Assembly (NCBI RefSeq): GCF_001864835.1
Contig: NZ_MJGI01000025.1
Coordinates: 435,184 to 499,183, forward strand
From: Curtobacterium sp. MCBA15_001
GTDB lineage: Bacteria > Actinomycetota > Actinomycetes > Actinomycetales > Microbacteriaceae
Direction of reading: 5' to 3'
DNA length: 64,000 nt
Shown: one piece after another, positions 45,247-53,880 of the stretch
Position numbering within the stretch: the stretch's first letter is position 1
Layout of the letters: the number at the start of each line of letters is the position of its first letter
Notes under the pieces: model-generated
Told to the model about the DNA's origin: nothing
Seen by the model: only the letters and a program-made list of their open reading frames with translations
Databases searched by the model: none
Translations under genes and position numbers: made by a program

Positions 45247-46544
45247 AGATCGCGATGGTCTCCGAACACGCCAGTCCGCTCGCCGCGCTCGGCGGCGTCG
45301 ACGCCGGCGGTCAGAACGTACACGTCGCCGCGCTGTCCGCCGCGCTCGCCGACCGCGGGCACCGGGTGACGGTGTACACCCGCCGAGACGACGCCGACCT
45401 GCCCACCCGGGTGTCGCTCCGACCGGGTGTCGAGGTCGTGCACGTCGACGCCGGACCGGCACGCACGGTGTCGAAGGACGAGCTCTTCCCGTACATGGCC
45501 ACGTTCGCGCAGGTCCTGGCGGCCGAGTGGTTCGTCGACCGGCCGGACGTCGTGCACGGGCACTTCTGGATGTCCGGGCACGCCGCGCTCGAAGCCGTCG
45601 GGCACGTCCAGGCCCGGACCGGTGGCGTCCGGATCCCGGTCGTGCAGACCTTCCACGCGCTCGGCGTGGTGAAGCGCCGCCACCAGGGATCCGCCGACAC
45701 CAGCCCCGAGGAGCGCACCTGGGTGGAACCCGCGGTCGGTCGCGGCGTGGACCAGGTCGTCGCGACGTGCTCCGACGAGGCGTTCGAGCTCAAGGCGCTC
45801 GGCGTCCCGCTCCACGCCATCTCCGTCGTGCCGTGCGGCGTCGACGTCGACCGGTTCCTGCCGACCGGCCCCGTCGAGGAGCGCACCCGGACGCACCGGG
45901 TGCTCACCGCGTCGCGCCTGGTGCGCCGCAAGGGGGTCGGCACGACGATCGCCGCCCTCGCCCGACTCGTCGAGGCCGGACGCGACGTCGAACTCGTCGT
46001 GGTCGGCGGTGCCGGGACCGCCGGTGCCGACCTGGCCGACGACCCCGAGTACCAGCGGCTCGACGCCCTGGCGCGCTCGCTCGGCGTCCGCGACCACGTG
46101 TCCTTCCGCGGCCAGCTCGGCCAGGACGCGATGCCCGCCGTGTACCGGAGTGCCGACGTCGTCGTCTGCGCGCCGTGGTACGAGCCGTTCGGGATCGTGC
46201 CACTCGAGGCGATGGCCTGCGGACGGCCGGTCGTCGCCTCGCAGGTCGGCGGTCTGATCGACACGGTCGTCGAGGACGCCACCGGGCTGCACGTCCCGCC
46301 GCGCGACGAGGACGCGGTCGCCGCTGCCGTCGCCGGCCTGCTCGACGACCCGGCGCGGGCCCGCGCCTACGGTACCGCCGGCCGCGAGCGGGTCGAGGCC
46401 CGCTACGCGTGGACCCGCGTCGCCGCCGACACCGAGCGCGTCTACGAGCGCCTGGTCGCCGCCTCCAGCACGTTCCCCACGATGACCACGACGTCGAGCG
46501 GTGCCGCACGCCCCGCCCGCGCCACCGAGAGGACCGCACGATGA
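45243..46544 (+). CDS. GT4 glycosyltransferase (sucrose synthase/MshA-like fold)
   Basis: This 433-residue enzyme opens [28 protein letters not shown], the glycine-rich loop of GT4 enzymes such as MshA and sucrose-phosphate synthase. The donor motif E-x7-E is in [20 protein letters not shown]. Mycothiol synthesis (MshA) is an alternative, but the surroundings are all heptose genes. The C-terminal 20 residues are a Thr/Ala/Arg tail. It overlaps both neighbours by 4 nt, so it is in the core operon running from 44248 to 48615. Confidence 0.88.
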   Translation: MKIAMVSEHASPLAALGGVDAGGQNVHVAALSAALADRGHRVTVYTRRDDADLPTRVSLRPGVEVVHVDAGPARTVSKDELFPYMATFAQVLAAEWFVDRPDVVHGHFWMSGHAALEAVGHVQARTGGVRIPVVQTFHALGVVKRRHQGSADTSPEERTWVEPAVGRGVDQVVATCSDEAFELKALGVPLHAISVVPCGVDVDRFLPTGPVEERTRTHRVLTASRLVRRKGVGTTIAALARLVEAGRDVELVVVGGAGTAGADLADDPEYQRLDALARSLGVRDHVSFRGQLGQDAMPAVYRSADVVVCAPWYEPFGIVPLEAMACGRPVVASQVGGLIDTVVEDATGLHVPPRDEDAVAAAVAGLLDDPARARAYGTAGRERVEARYAWTRVAADTERVYERLVAASSTFPTMTTTSSGAARPARATERTAR

Positions 46545-47203
46545 CCATCGACCAGAGCACACTCGGCACCACCGGGGACACGCTCGGCACCACCGAGCAG
46601 CGGCGCTCCACCGAGCAGCGGCGCGACAGCACCCGGGCCGTGCTCGACCACGTCGCCGCATCGGTGCCGGTCGTGGCCTCGCTCGTCGACCACGGTGAGC
46701 ACATCGCAGCATGGGCGGACGACATCGCCGCGCGGCTCGTCGCCGGACGCCGCCTGCTCGCGGCGGGCAACGGCGGCTCGGCGGCCGAGGCGCAGCACCT
46801 CACCTCCGAGCTGACCGGCCGCTTCGACGGTGACCGTCCGGCGTACTCGGCGATCTCGTTGCACGCCGAGACCTCCGCCGTCACCGCGATCGGCAACGAC
46901 TACGGCTTCGACGAGGTGTTCGCCCGCCAGGTCCGCGCACACGCCCGTGCCGGGGACGTCGTCGTGCTCCTGAGCACGAGCGGCCGGAGCCCGAACCTGC
47001 TGCGCGCCGCGGAGGCTGCCCGCACGGCCGGGGCCCGCACCATCGCGATGACGGGGGCGCGGCCGAACCCGCTCGCCGACGCCGTGGACGACGCGATCTG
47101 CATCGACGGACCGTCCGCGAACGTGCAGGAGGCGCAGCTCGTCCTGGTGCACGCGCTCTGCCGGGCGATGGAACCAGCACTCCGACGCGGGGGCCGCCGA
47201 TGA
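46541..47203 (+). CDS. gmhA: Sedoheptulose 7-phosphate isomerase GmhA
   Basis: This 220-residue SIS-domain protein converts sedoheptulose 7-phosphate to D-glycero-D-manno-heptose 7-phosphate, the first heptose step. The SIS phosphosugar site reads [22 protein letters not shown] and [10 protein letters not shown]; the catalytic Glu and His (E and H in AEAQH and in the C-terminal [13 protein letters not shown]) are present. The first 35 residues are a repetitive extension formed by two in-frame duplications. It overlaps both neighbours by 4 nt, upstream of hldE. Confidence 0.93.
   Translation: MTIDQSTLGTTGDTLGTTEQRRSTEQRRDSTRAVLDHVAASVPVVASLVDHGEHIAAWADDIAARLVAGRRLLAAGNGGSAAEAQHLTSELTGRFDGDRPAYSAISLHAETSAVTAIGNDYGFDEVFARQVRAHARAGDVVVLLSTSGRSPNLLRAAEAARTAGARTIAMTGARPNPLADAVDDAICIDGPSANVQEAQLVLVHALCRAMEPALRRGGRR
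46562..46623. repeat. Two nested in-frame duplications at the gmhA 5' end
   Basis: CTCGGCACCACCG recurs with a 21-bp period (46562, 46583) and ACCGAGCAGCGGCG with an 18-bp period (46592, 46610). Both periods are multiples of three, so the reading frame is kept. Confidence 0.7.
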
Positions 47204-48615
47204 GCGCCGGGGCGGCTGCACCCGAGTCGGGCTCGCGACTCCGGATCGCCGTCGTCGGCGACACCCTGCTCGACGTCGACGTCAGCGGCACCAGCGAACG
47301 CCTCAGCCCGGACGCCCCGGTGCCGGTGGTCGACGTCCGCACCGACGAGCGTCGAGCGGGCGGGGCCGGACTCGTCGCGACGATGCTCGCGAAGGACGGC
47401 CACGACGTCACCCTCGTCACCGTGCTGAGCGAGGACGTCCACGCCGCCGAGCTCCGCGCCCTCCTGCCCGACGTCCACATCGTCGCGGGTCCGTCCGGCG
47501 TCGCGACGCCCGTCAAGACCCGGGTCCGCGTCGGCGAGCACGCCCTCGTCCGGATCGACGAAGGCTGCGACACCCCGCCGGTGCCCGACGTCACGGCCGA
47601 GATGACCGCGGTCCTGTCCCAGGTCGACGCCGTCGTGGTGGCCGACTACGGTCGCGGGGTCGCCGCCGCCCCCGACCTGCGCGCGGCCCTGGGTGCCGTC
47701 AGCGAGCACACCCCGGTCGTCTGGGACCCGCACCCGAAGGGCGCCTCCCCCGTGCCCGGCACCACCGTCGCGACGCCGAACGCCGCCGAGGCCCGACGCT
47801 TCACCGGCCTGCCCGGCACCGGCGTCCCGTTCGCCACCGACGCCGCCGCCGCACTGGTCGACACCTGGGACGTCGGCGCGGTCGCCGTCACGCTCGGTGA
47901 CCGTGGTGCACTGGTCGGCCGACGCACCGCACGCGGGATGGACGCGCGGTTCCTGCCGGCACCCTCCGTCACCGCAGGTGACCCCTGCGGTGCCGGCGAC
48001 CGTCTGGCTGCCGGTGTCGCCGTCGCACTGGCCCGGGGCGCCGACGTGCCCGACGCCGTCGCCGCCGGTGTCGCGGACGCCTCGGCGTACCTGGCAGCCG
48101 GCGGCGTCGCCTCCCTGCTCGCCGACGCAGCGCCTGCCGTGGTCGCCGTACCGGGAGCCGACCGCGACGCCCTGCGGGTCGTGCACCGGGTCCGGGCGGA
48201 CGGCGGCACCGTCGTCGCGACCGGCGGGTGCTTCGACCTGCTGCACGCCGGACACGCCCGCACCCTGTCGGCAGCGCGGGCCCTCGGCGACTGCCTGGTC
48301 GTGTGCCTGAACTCGGACGACTCGGTCCGGACCCTCAAGGGCCCCGAGCGGCCGATCATGACCCAGGACGACCGCGTCGAGCTGCTGTTGGCGCTGGACT
48401 GCGTCGACGCCGTCGTGGTGTTCGACGAGACCACGCCGGACGAGGCCCTGCGCCGCTTCCGTCCCGACGTCTGGGCGAAGGGCGGCGACTACACCGCCGA
48501 CGAACTGCCCGAGTCGCGCACGATCGCCGAGTGGGGCGGCCGTGTCGTCACGGTGCCGTTCCACCCCGGACGCTCGACCACCCGACTGGCGTCCGCCCTC
48601 GCCGCCGTCGGCTGA
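47200..48615 (+). CDS. hldE: Bifunctional heptose 7-phosphate kinase/heptose 1-phosphate nucleotidyltransferase HldE 1
   Basis: This 471-residue fusion has an N-terminal PfkB/ribokinase kinase (GDTLLDVD at about 19-26; catalytic GAGD in GDPCGAGDR) and a C-terminal nucleotidyltransferase with FDLLHAGHA and the RPIMTQDDR and KGGDY motifs. It should phosphorylate C1 of heptose 7-phosphate and, after GmhB, add a nucleotide (ADP in known pathways). The kinase domain is diverged: GGAGLVATML stands where canonical HldE has GGAANVA. It overlaps gmhA by 4 nt. A second, more canonical HldE is at 52324. Confidence 0.9.
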   Translation: MSAGAAAPESGSRLRIAVVGDTLLDVDVSGTSERLSPDAPVPVVDVRTDERRAGGAGLVATMLAKDGHDVTLVTVLSEDVHAAELRALLPDVHIVAGPSGVATPVKTRVRVGEHALVRIDEGCDTPPVPDVTAEMTAVLSQVDAVVVADYGRGVAAAPDLRAALGAVSEHTPVVWDPHPKGASPVPGTTVATPNAAEARRFTGLPGTGVPFATDAAAALVDTWDVGAVAVTLGDRGALVGRRTARGMDARFLPAPSVTAGDPCGAGDRLAAGVAVALARGADVPDAVAAGVADASAYLAAGGVASLLADAAPAVVAVPGADRDALRVVHRVRADGGTVVATGGCFDLLHAGHARTLSAARALGDCLVVCLNSDDSVRTLKGPERPIMTQDDRVELLLALDCVDAVVVFDETTPDEALRRFRPDVWAKGGDYTADELPESRTIAEWGGRVVTVPFHPGRSTTRLASALAAVG

Positions 48616-48656
48616 GCACGCGCCCCACACACCTGATCCACCTCGAAAGGAACTCC

Positions 48657-49361
48657 ATGCCCGTCCCCACCACCCCCATCGGCCGCGTCCTCGTCACCGG
48701 CGGCGCCAGCGGACTCGGAGCGGCCGTCGTCGACGCCGTGCTCGAGGCCGGCGGCACCCCCATCGTCCTCGACCTCCGGGTCGAGGGCGTCGCCGACGGG
48801 GTCGACGCGGTCGCGGTCGACGTGACGGACACCGCAGCGACGGAACAGGCCGTCCGCGACGCCGCCGAGCGGCACGGCGGCCTCGACGCGGTCGTCACCG
48901 CCGCCGGCATCGACAAGCCCGCCCCGATCGGCGGCCTCTCCGCCACCGACTGGGAGCAGATCGTCGGCGTCAACCTGCTCGGGACTGCAGCCGTCGTGCG
49001 CGCGGCGCTGCCGACGCTCACGGAGAACCGTGGCCGCGTCGTCACGATCGCGTCCTCGCTGGCGCTCCGCGGTGTCGGCGACGGCACCGCGTACTCGGCG
49101 TCGAAGTTCGGCGTCCGCGGGTTCTCGCAGGCGCTCGCCGCCGAGACCGCCGGGTCCGTCGGCGTCACGAACGTGATCCCGGCCGGGATGCGGACGAACT
49201 TCTTCGCCGACCGCACCGAGCAGTACAAGCCCGGTCCGGACGCGCTGCTGATCGAGCCGTCGTACGTCGCGAACGCGATCCTGTTCGCGCTGGCGCAGCC
49301 GGCCGGCTGCGAGATCCGCGAGATGTCGATCATGCCCGCCACGGAGCCCAGCTGGCCCTGA
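48657..49361 (+). CDS. Short-chain dehydrogenase/reductase
   Basis: This 234-residue classical SDR has the cofactor loop TGGASGLG (about 15-22), the catalytic Ser in IASSLAL, and Tyr-x3-Lys in YSASK. It is too short and of the wrong subclass to be the HldD epimerase, which is an extended SDR of about 310 residues. It may reduce or oxidise a sugar nucleotide or its lipid carrier intermediate. GAAAGGA is well placed before the ATG, 41 nt after hldE. It is followed by a 54-bp perfect palindrome. Confidence 0.88.
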   Translation: MPVPTTPIGRVLVTGGASGLGAAVVDAVLEAGGTPIVLDLRVEGVADGVDAVAVDVTDTAATEQAVRDAAERHGGLDAVVTAAGIDKPAPIGGLSATDWEQIVGVNLLGTAAVVRAALPTLTENRGRVVTIASSLALRGVGDGTAYSASKFGVRGFSQALAAETAGSVGVTNVIPAGMRTNFFADRTEQYKPGPDALLIEPSYVANAILFALAQPAGCEIREMSIMPATEPSWP

Positions 49362-49370
49362 ACGCAGGCC

Positions 49371-49424
49371 CGTGACGGACGGGAGGCTCGGTGCCAGCTG
49401 GCACCGAGCCTCCCGTCCGTCACG
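49371..49424. repeat. Perfect 54-bp palindrome (family copy 1)
   Basis: The two 27-bp halves (49371-49397, 49398-49424) are exact reverse complements with no spacer. The core GGTGCCAGCTGGCACC and the flanks CGGGAGG/CCTCCCG recur at 53827-53864. It lies after the SDR stop and before the convergent GT9 gene, and can act as terminator for the SDR transcript. Confidence 0.85.
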
Positions 49425-49566
49425 CGCCCGCCCGCCCGCGCGCCCTCTCGAGGTTCCAGAATTCTGGAACCCGCGGGCGGCGCACCGGCCGTCTGTGACA
49501 CCGCAGCGATGCTCCCGCGGCGCGTCGTGGAACCTCACGACGGGCGCGCCCGACCCGCACCGCCGC

Positions 49567-50667
49567 TCAGCGGGTACGGAGCAGGTCCTCGACGTCGGCG
49601 AGCACGGCCTCGGGCGCGACCTCGTCGACGTAGGACGGGTCGTGCTCGCACCGCTCGGCGGTCCACCCGACCTGGGTGACGTCGACGCCGCACACCGGGC
49701 ACCGCGTCACGAAGGACATGTGCACCCGGTGCCGGCCGCGGTCGAGCGGCCCGGCGTTGACGACGTTGCCGAACCAGAACACCCCGACCGTCATCGTGCC
49801 GACCGCCACGGCCAGGTGTCGCGGACCGGAGTCGTCGCCGACCATGACGTCCGCTGCCCCGAGGACTGCGGGCAGCTCGCGCAGCGGCAGGGTCCCGACC
49901 ACGTCGTGGAGACGAGCCACCTGGTCGGCGTCGAGCTGGTCGCGGACCTCGCTCACGATGGCGTCGGCGGCCGGTCGGTCGGAGTCGTCCCCGACGAGCA
50001 CCACGTCGTCGCCAGCAGCCAACCGTGCCAGTGCTACGGCGGCGAACCGCTCCGGGCTCCACCGGCGCCGGGGATCGGTGGCGCCGGGGTGCATCGCGAC
50101 GAGCGTGCGGGCGACGCCGAGGCGGGTGCGGACGGCGGTGCGCTCCTCGTGGGACACCGTGACGCGGGGGTCGAGCGTGACCGGTGCGGCACCGGCCAGC
50201 GCTGCGACCTCGAGCCCGCGCAGCACCTCGTGCTGGTAGTAGACGTAGCGGACCCACCGTTCCAGCACCTCGGCGTCCTCGGTCGCGGTGCCGATCGTGT
50301 GCCGTGCGCCCAGCCGGAGCAGGAACGGGTTCGAGTTCCGGCCGCCGCCGTGCAGTTGCACCGCGAGGTCGAACCGTCCGTCGAGCCGTCGTACGAAGTC
50401 GTCCAGGGTCGGCGCGTCGGATCCGGAGTCGCGGACCCCGGGGTGCACGGGCAACTCCTCGAAGGCGTGCACGGCGTCGGTCCGGCCGGCGAGCAGGGCC
50501 TCGGCGGCGGGAGTCCCGAGCAGCGTGATCCGGGCGTCGGGGTAGGCGGCTGCCAGCGCCTCGATCGCGGGCACGGCGAACATCAGGTCCCCCAGCCCGC
50601 CGCCCCGGAGCACCGCGATCTCGCGGACCCCCTCGAACCGGTCGCCGCCCTTGCCGATGAGATGCAC
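49567..50667 (-). CDS. Glycosyltransferase family 9 (heptosyltransferase-type) 3
   Basis: This 366-residue GT9 protein has the opening EIAVLRGGGLGDLMFAVPAIEAL and the donor-side VGDDSGPRHLAVAVGTMTV block. The C-terminal 60 residues carry a four-cysteine cluster (RCPVC...AERCEHD) that may bind zinc, absent from the other two GT9 proteins. I start at GTG 50667 (VHLIGKGGD) with AGGAG upstream; the frame is open further over the ALDH gene. It is divergent from ALDH-hldE2 across 157 nt. Confidence 0.9.
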   Translation of the reverse strand: MHLIGKGGDRFEGVREIAVLRGGGLGDLMFAVPAIEALAAAYPDARITLLGTPAAEALLAGRTDAVHAFEELPVHPGVRDSGSDAPTLDDFVRRLDGRFDLAVQLHGGGRNSNPFLLRLGARHTIGTATEDAEVLERWVRYVYYQHEVLRGLEVAALAGAAPVTLDPRVTVSHEERTAVRTRLGVARTLVAMHPGATDPRRRWSPERFAAVALARLAAGDDVVLVGDDSDRPAADAIVSEVRDQLDADQVARLHDVVGTLPLRELPAVLGAADVMVGDDSGPRHLAVAVGTMTVGVFWFGNVVNAGPLDRGRHRVHMSFVTRCPVCGVDVTQVGWTAERCEHDPSYVDEVAPEAVLADVEDLLRTR

Positions 50668-50824
50668 GGTGCCTGTCTCCTGTCGTCTCGAGTTCCCCCT
50701 GTGTACCGGCGACCACCCGTGAACGCACTCGTCAGCCGCGGAGCGCGGACCTCGTGACCGCGCCCAGGCGTCGAGGAGCAGCGTCGGCACCCACCCCTCG
50801 GACCGATGTCCCGGAAGGACGCGC

Positions 50825-52327
50825 ATGACGCTCGAAGCCCCCACCACGACCACCGAGATCGTCGTCCTGGACCCGGTCACCGGGTCGGTCGCATCGACCA
50901 CGACGGTCGCGACACCCGAGCAGGTCCACGACGCCGTGACCCGCGCCCGCACGGCCTTCGGCACCTGGTCACGCACGGCACCCGCGGACCGTGGCGCCCT
51001 GCTCCGCACGGCCGCCGAGCACCTGCGCGCCCACGCCGACGAACTCGCGGAGCTCAACACGCGCGAGACCGGCAAGGTCCCGGGCGACGCACTCGGTGGG
51101 GTCGAGGCCGGCATCGGGACGCTGCTGCAGTACGCCGAACTCGGTCCGCTCCACCGCGGCGAGGCCCTGCGCGGACAGCACGGCGCCGCCGACTGGACGA
51201 TCCCGCACCCGCGCGGCGTGGTGCTCGCCCTGACGCCGTGGAACGACCCGGTGGCGGTCGCACTCGGCATCCTCGGCGCCGCGATCGTCACGGGCAACAC
51301 CGTCGTGCACAAGGGCAGCGAGCGGTGCCCGGCCACGATCGCCCGGCTCAACGCGCTGCTCGCCGAGGTCCTGCCCGACGGCGTGCTCGTCGGGGTCGAC
51401 GGCGACGCCAGCACGGGCGAGGCGCTGCTCGCCCAGGACGGCATCGCGGTCTACGCCCACGTCGGGTCCACGGCCACCGGCGACCGGCTGTCGACCGTCG
51501 CTGCGACGACCCGTGCGCACGTGGTCCGCGAGAACGGCGGGAACGACGCGATCGTCGTCGACGCCGACGTCGATCCGGTGTGGGCCGCCGGTCAGGCCGC
51601 CCTGGGGGCCTTCGCCAACACCGGGCAGATCTGCACGAGCGTCGAGCGGGTGTACGTGCACCGCGCGGTCGCCGACGCCTTCGTCGAGGCACTCGTCGCC
51701 GAGGCCGACCGTCGGACCGCGCTGCCCGCGGCCGAGTACGGACCCCTGGTCGACGAGCGGCTCCGGTCCCTCGTGCAGGACCACGTCGACGACGCCGTCG
51801 CCCGCGGTGCCCGCGTCCGGACCGGCGGCTCGGTGCCCCAGGGCCCCGGCACCGCGTACCCGGCCACCGTGCTCACCGACGTGCCGGACGACGCCCTGAC
51901 GATGGTCGAGGAGACCTTCGGCCCGATCGCACCGGTCCGCGTGGTCGACTCCTTCGACGAGGGGCTCCGGCTCGCCGCCGGGGACCGCTACGGACTCGCC
52001 GCGACCGTGCTGACCAACGACACCGGTGCCGCGCTCCGGGCCGCTGCGGAGCTGCCGGTCGGGACGGTGAAGGTGAACGCCGTGTTCGGCGGGGCTCCCG
52101 GTGGCAGCGCCGAGCCGCGCGGCGCCTCGGGCTCGGGCTTCGGCTACGGTCCGCACCTGCTGGACGAGATGACCACGACGACGGTCGTCCACCTCGAAGC
52201 GGCACCGACACCGCGGGTGACACCGGACACCGGCACCGGCACCGGCACCGCCGTTGCCGACGCAGGCACGGCCGCCGGCACCACCGCCGCGACCGGAACC
52301 GCCGCCGCCGAGGGCTTCGACCGATGA
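50825..52327 (+). CDS. Aldehyde dehydrogenase with low-complexity tail
   Basis: This 500-residue NAD(P)-dependent enzyme oxidises an aldehyde to an acid. The catalytic cysteine is in NTGQICTS, the general-base glutamate in RENGGND, and the cofactor-site TPWNDPVAVAL is present. ENGG instead of the usual ELGG and KGSE in place of KPSE make it a diverged member, near semialdehyde/benzaldehyde dehydrogenases. The last 50 residues are a Thr/Gly/Ala repeat tail with no fold. GGAAGGA precedes the ATG. It overlaps hldE2 by 4 nt, so a sugar-derived substrate is possible. Confidence 0.88.
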   Translation: MTLEAPTTTTEIVVLDPVTGSVASTTTVATPEQVHDAVTRARTAFGTWSRTAPADRGALLRTAAEHLRAHADELAELNTRETGKVPGDALGGVEAGIGTLLQYAELGPLHRGEALRGQHGAADWTIPHPRGVVLALTPWNDPVAVALGILGAAIVTGNTVVHKGSERCPATIARLNALLAEVLPDGVLVGVDGDASTGEALLAQDGIAVYAHVGSTATGDRLSTVAATTRAHVVRENGGNDAIVVDADVDPVWAAGQAALGAFANTGQICTSVERVYVHRAVADAFVEALVAEADRRTALPAAEYGPLVDERLRSLVQDHVDDAVARGARVRTGGSVPQGPGTAYPATVLTDVPDDALTMVEETFGPIAPVRVVDSFDEGLRLAAGDRYGLAATVLTNDTGAALRAAAELPVGTVKVNAVFGGAPGGSAEPRGASGSGFGYGPHLLDEMTTTTVVHLEAAPTPRVTPDTGTGTGTAVADAGTAAGTTAATGTAAAEGFDR

Positions 52328-53805
52328 CCGCCGACGTGCGCCTGGTCCGTGACGTGGTCGCCCGCATCGACGACCGCGAGCCCCTGCTCGTCGTCATCGG
52401 CGACCCGATCCTGGACCGCTGGACCATCGGCGAGGCCGAACGGGTCTCGCGGGAGGCCCCCGCGCCGGTCGTCCGCGTCACCGAGACCATCGCCGTCCCC
52501 GGCGGAGCCGCCAACACCGCGGTGAACGCTCGCGCGCTCGGCGCCCGGGTCCGGATGGTCGGCCTGGTCGGCGACGACGAGGCCGGCGCGGTCCTGCGCG
52601 ACCGTCTGGCGGCAGCGGGGGTCGACACGACCTTCCTGGTGGCCGTCCCCGGTGCGACGACGACCACCAAGTCGCGCATCGTCGGCGGCGACCGGGTCGT
52701 GGTCCGCGTGGACGACCTCGCCGGGACCCCGACCGAGGACCACACCGACCAGCTCGCAGCGGCCGTCGCACGGGCCCTGCACGGTGCCGATGCCGCGGTC
52801 GTCTGCGACTACGGCCTCGGCGTGACGCCGGCCTCGGTGCTGCCCGTGCTCGACCGGGAGCGGCCCGACGTGGTGGTCGTCGACGCGCACGACCTGCGTG
52901 GCTGGCGCGAGCTGCACCCGGACCTCGTCACGCCGAACGCCGGCGAAGCCACGGCGCTGCTCGGCGTCGACCTCGGCACCGGAGCCGACCGGGCTGCCGC
53001 CGTCGTCGCCCAGCGGGAGGCGGTCCTGCGGGAGACCGGGGCCCGAGCCGCCGTCGTCACGCTCGACCGGAACGGCACCGTCCTGCTCGAACCGGGTGAC
53101 GACCAGGCCTTCCGCACCCGCGCGACCCCGGCCTCCGAGCAGCAGGCCTCCGGCGCCGGCGACACGTTCTGCGCCGCGGCGAGCGTCGCCCTGGCGGTCG
53201 GGACGAGTGCCCGCGCGGCCGTGCAGTTCGCCCAGGCCGCCGCCGACGTCGTCGTCCGCGAGGCCGGCACGTCGACGTGCGACACGGCCAGCCTGCTGCG
53301 CTCGGTCGAGGCCCCCGCCGAGACTGTGGTCGACCACGACGACCTGGCCGCCGCCGTCGAGGCCGCGCGCCACCAGGGCCGACGCATCGTCTTCACGAAC
53401 GGGTGCTTCGACGTGGTCCACCGCGGGCACACGTCCTACCTGCGCCAGGCGAAGGAGCTCGGCGACCTGCTGGTCGTCGCGCTGAACGACGACGACTCGG
53501 TCACCCGGCTCAAGGGCCCGGAGCGGCCGATCAACACCGCCGAGGACCGCGCCGGGGTCCTGGCTGCCCTGGCATGCGTCGACCTGGTGACGGTCTTCGC
53601 GACGGACACCCCGATCCCGCTGCTCGAGCGGATCCGCCCGGACGTCTACGTCAAGGGCGGCGACTACTCCCCCGAGATGCTCAGCGAGACCGCGGTCGTC
53701 AGGGCCTACGGCGGCGAGGTCGTCATGGTCGACTACGTCGCCGAGCACTCGACCAGCGCGGTCGTCCGGCGGATCCGCGAGACGTCGGGCGGCGACACCG
53801 GCTGA
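52324..53805 (+). CDS. hldE: Bifunctional heptose kinase/nucleotidyltransferase HldE 2
   Basis: This 493-residue protein is the more canonical HldE: kinase domain with GDPILDRW, PGGAANTAVN and SGAGDTF, then the nucleotidyltransferase domain with TNGCFDVVHRGHTSYL, RLKGPERPIN, VKGGDYSPE and a closing STSAVVRRI. It would phosphorylate heptose 7-phosphate and make NDP-heptose together with gmhA and gmhB upstream. It is only distantly similar to HldE 1, so it is not a recent duplicate. It is coupled to ALDH by ATGA and followed by the second giant palindrome. Confidence 0.93.
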   Translation: MTADVRLVRDVVARIDDREPLLVVIGDPILDRWTIGEAERVSREAPAPVVRVTETIAVPGGAANTAVNARALGARVRMVGLVGDDEAGAVLRDRLAAAGVDTTFLVAVPGATTTTKSRIVGGDRVVVRVDDLAGTPTEDHTDQLAAAVARALHGADAAVVCDYGLGVTPASVLPVLDRERPDVVVVDAHDLRGWRELHPDLVTPNAGEATALLGVDLGTGADRAAAVVAQREAVLRETGARAAVVTLDRNGTVLLEPGDDQAFRTRATPASEQQASGAGDTFCAAASVALAVGTSARAAVQFAQAAADVVVREAGTSTCDTASLLRSVEAPAETVVDHDDLAAAVEAARHQGRRIVFTNGCFDVVHRGHTSYLRQAKELGDLLVVALNDDDSVTRLKGPERPINTAEDRAGVLAALACVDLVTVFATDTPIPLLERIRPDVYVKGGDYSPEMLSETAVVRAYGGEVVMVDYVAEHSTSAVVRRIRETSGGDTG

Positions 53806-53826
53806 CGGCGCGCGACCACAGGACGG

Positions 53827-53864
53827 ACGGGAGGCCCGGTGCCAGCTGGCACCGGTCCTCCCGT
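53827..53864. repeat. 38-bp palindrome (family copy 2)
   Basis: Two 19-bp halves around position 53845 differ at one base pair and share the core of the 49371 palindrome. GGACGG just before it looks like a small duplication that interrupts further CCAC/GTGG pairing. It lies between hldE2 and the convergent phoA gene and can act as a terminator. Confidence 0.8.
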
Positions 53865-53880
53865 GTGGAGACGGTTGCGC

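Noticed and set aside
45243-46544. MshA of mycothiol synthesis
   Set aside because: Sequence opening fits GT4 in general, but the operon partners are all heptose genes and the gene is coupled to gmhA.
48657-49361. The short SDR as HldD epimerase
   Set aside because: It is 234 residues with a classical TGGASGLG/YSASK layout; HldD is an extended SDR of about 310 residues.
41460-53805. Antibiotic gene cluster of the septacidin or hygromycin B type
   Set aside because: No aminotransferase, purine, aminocyclitol or resistance genes are seen; only heptose supply and glycosyltransferases.
49371-53864. Insertion sequence or integron ends formed by the two palindromes
   Set aside because: There is no transposase or integrase between or near them and no target-site duplication was seen.
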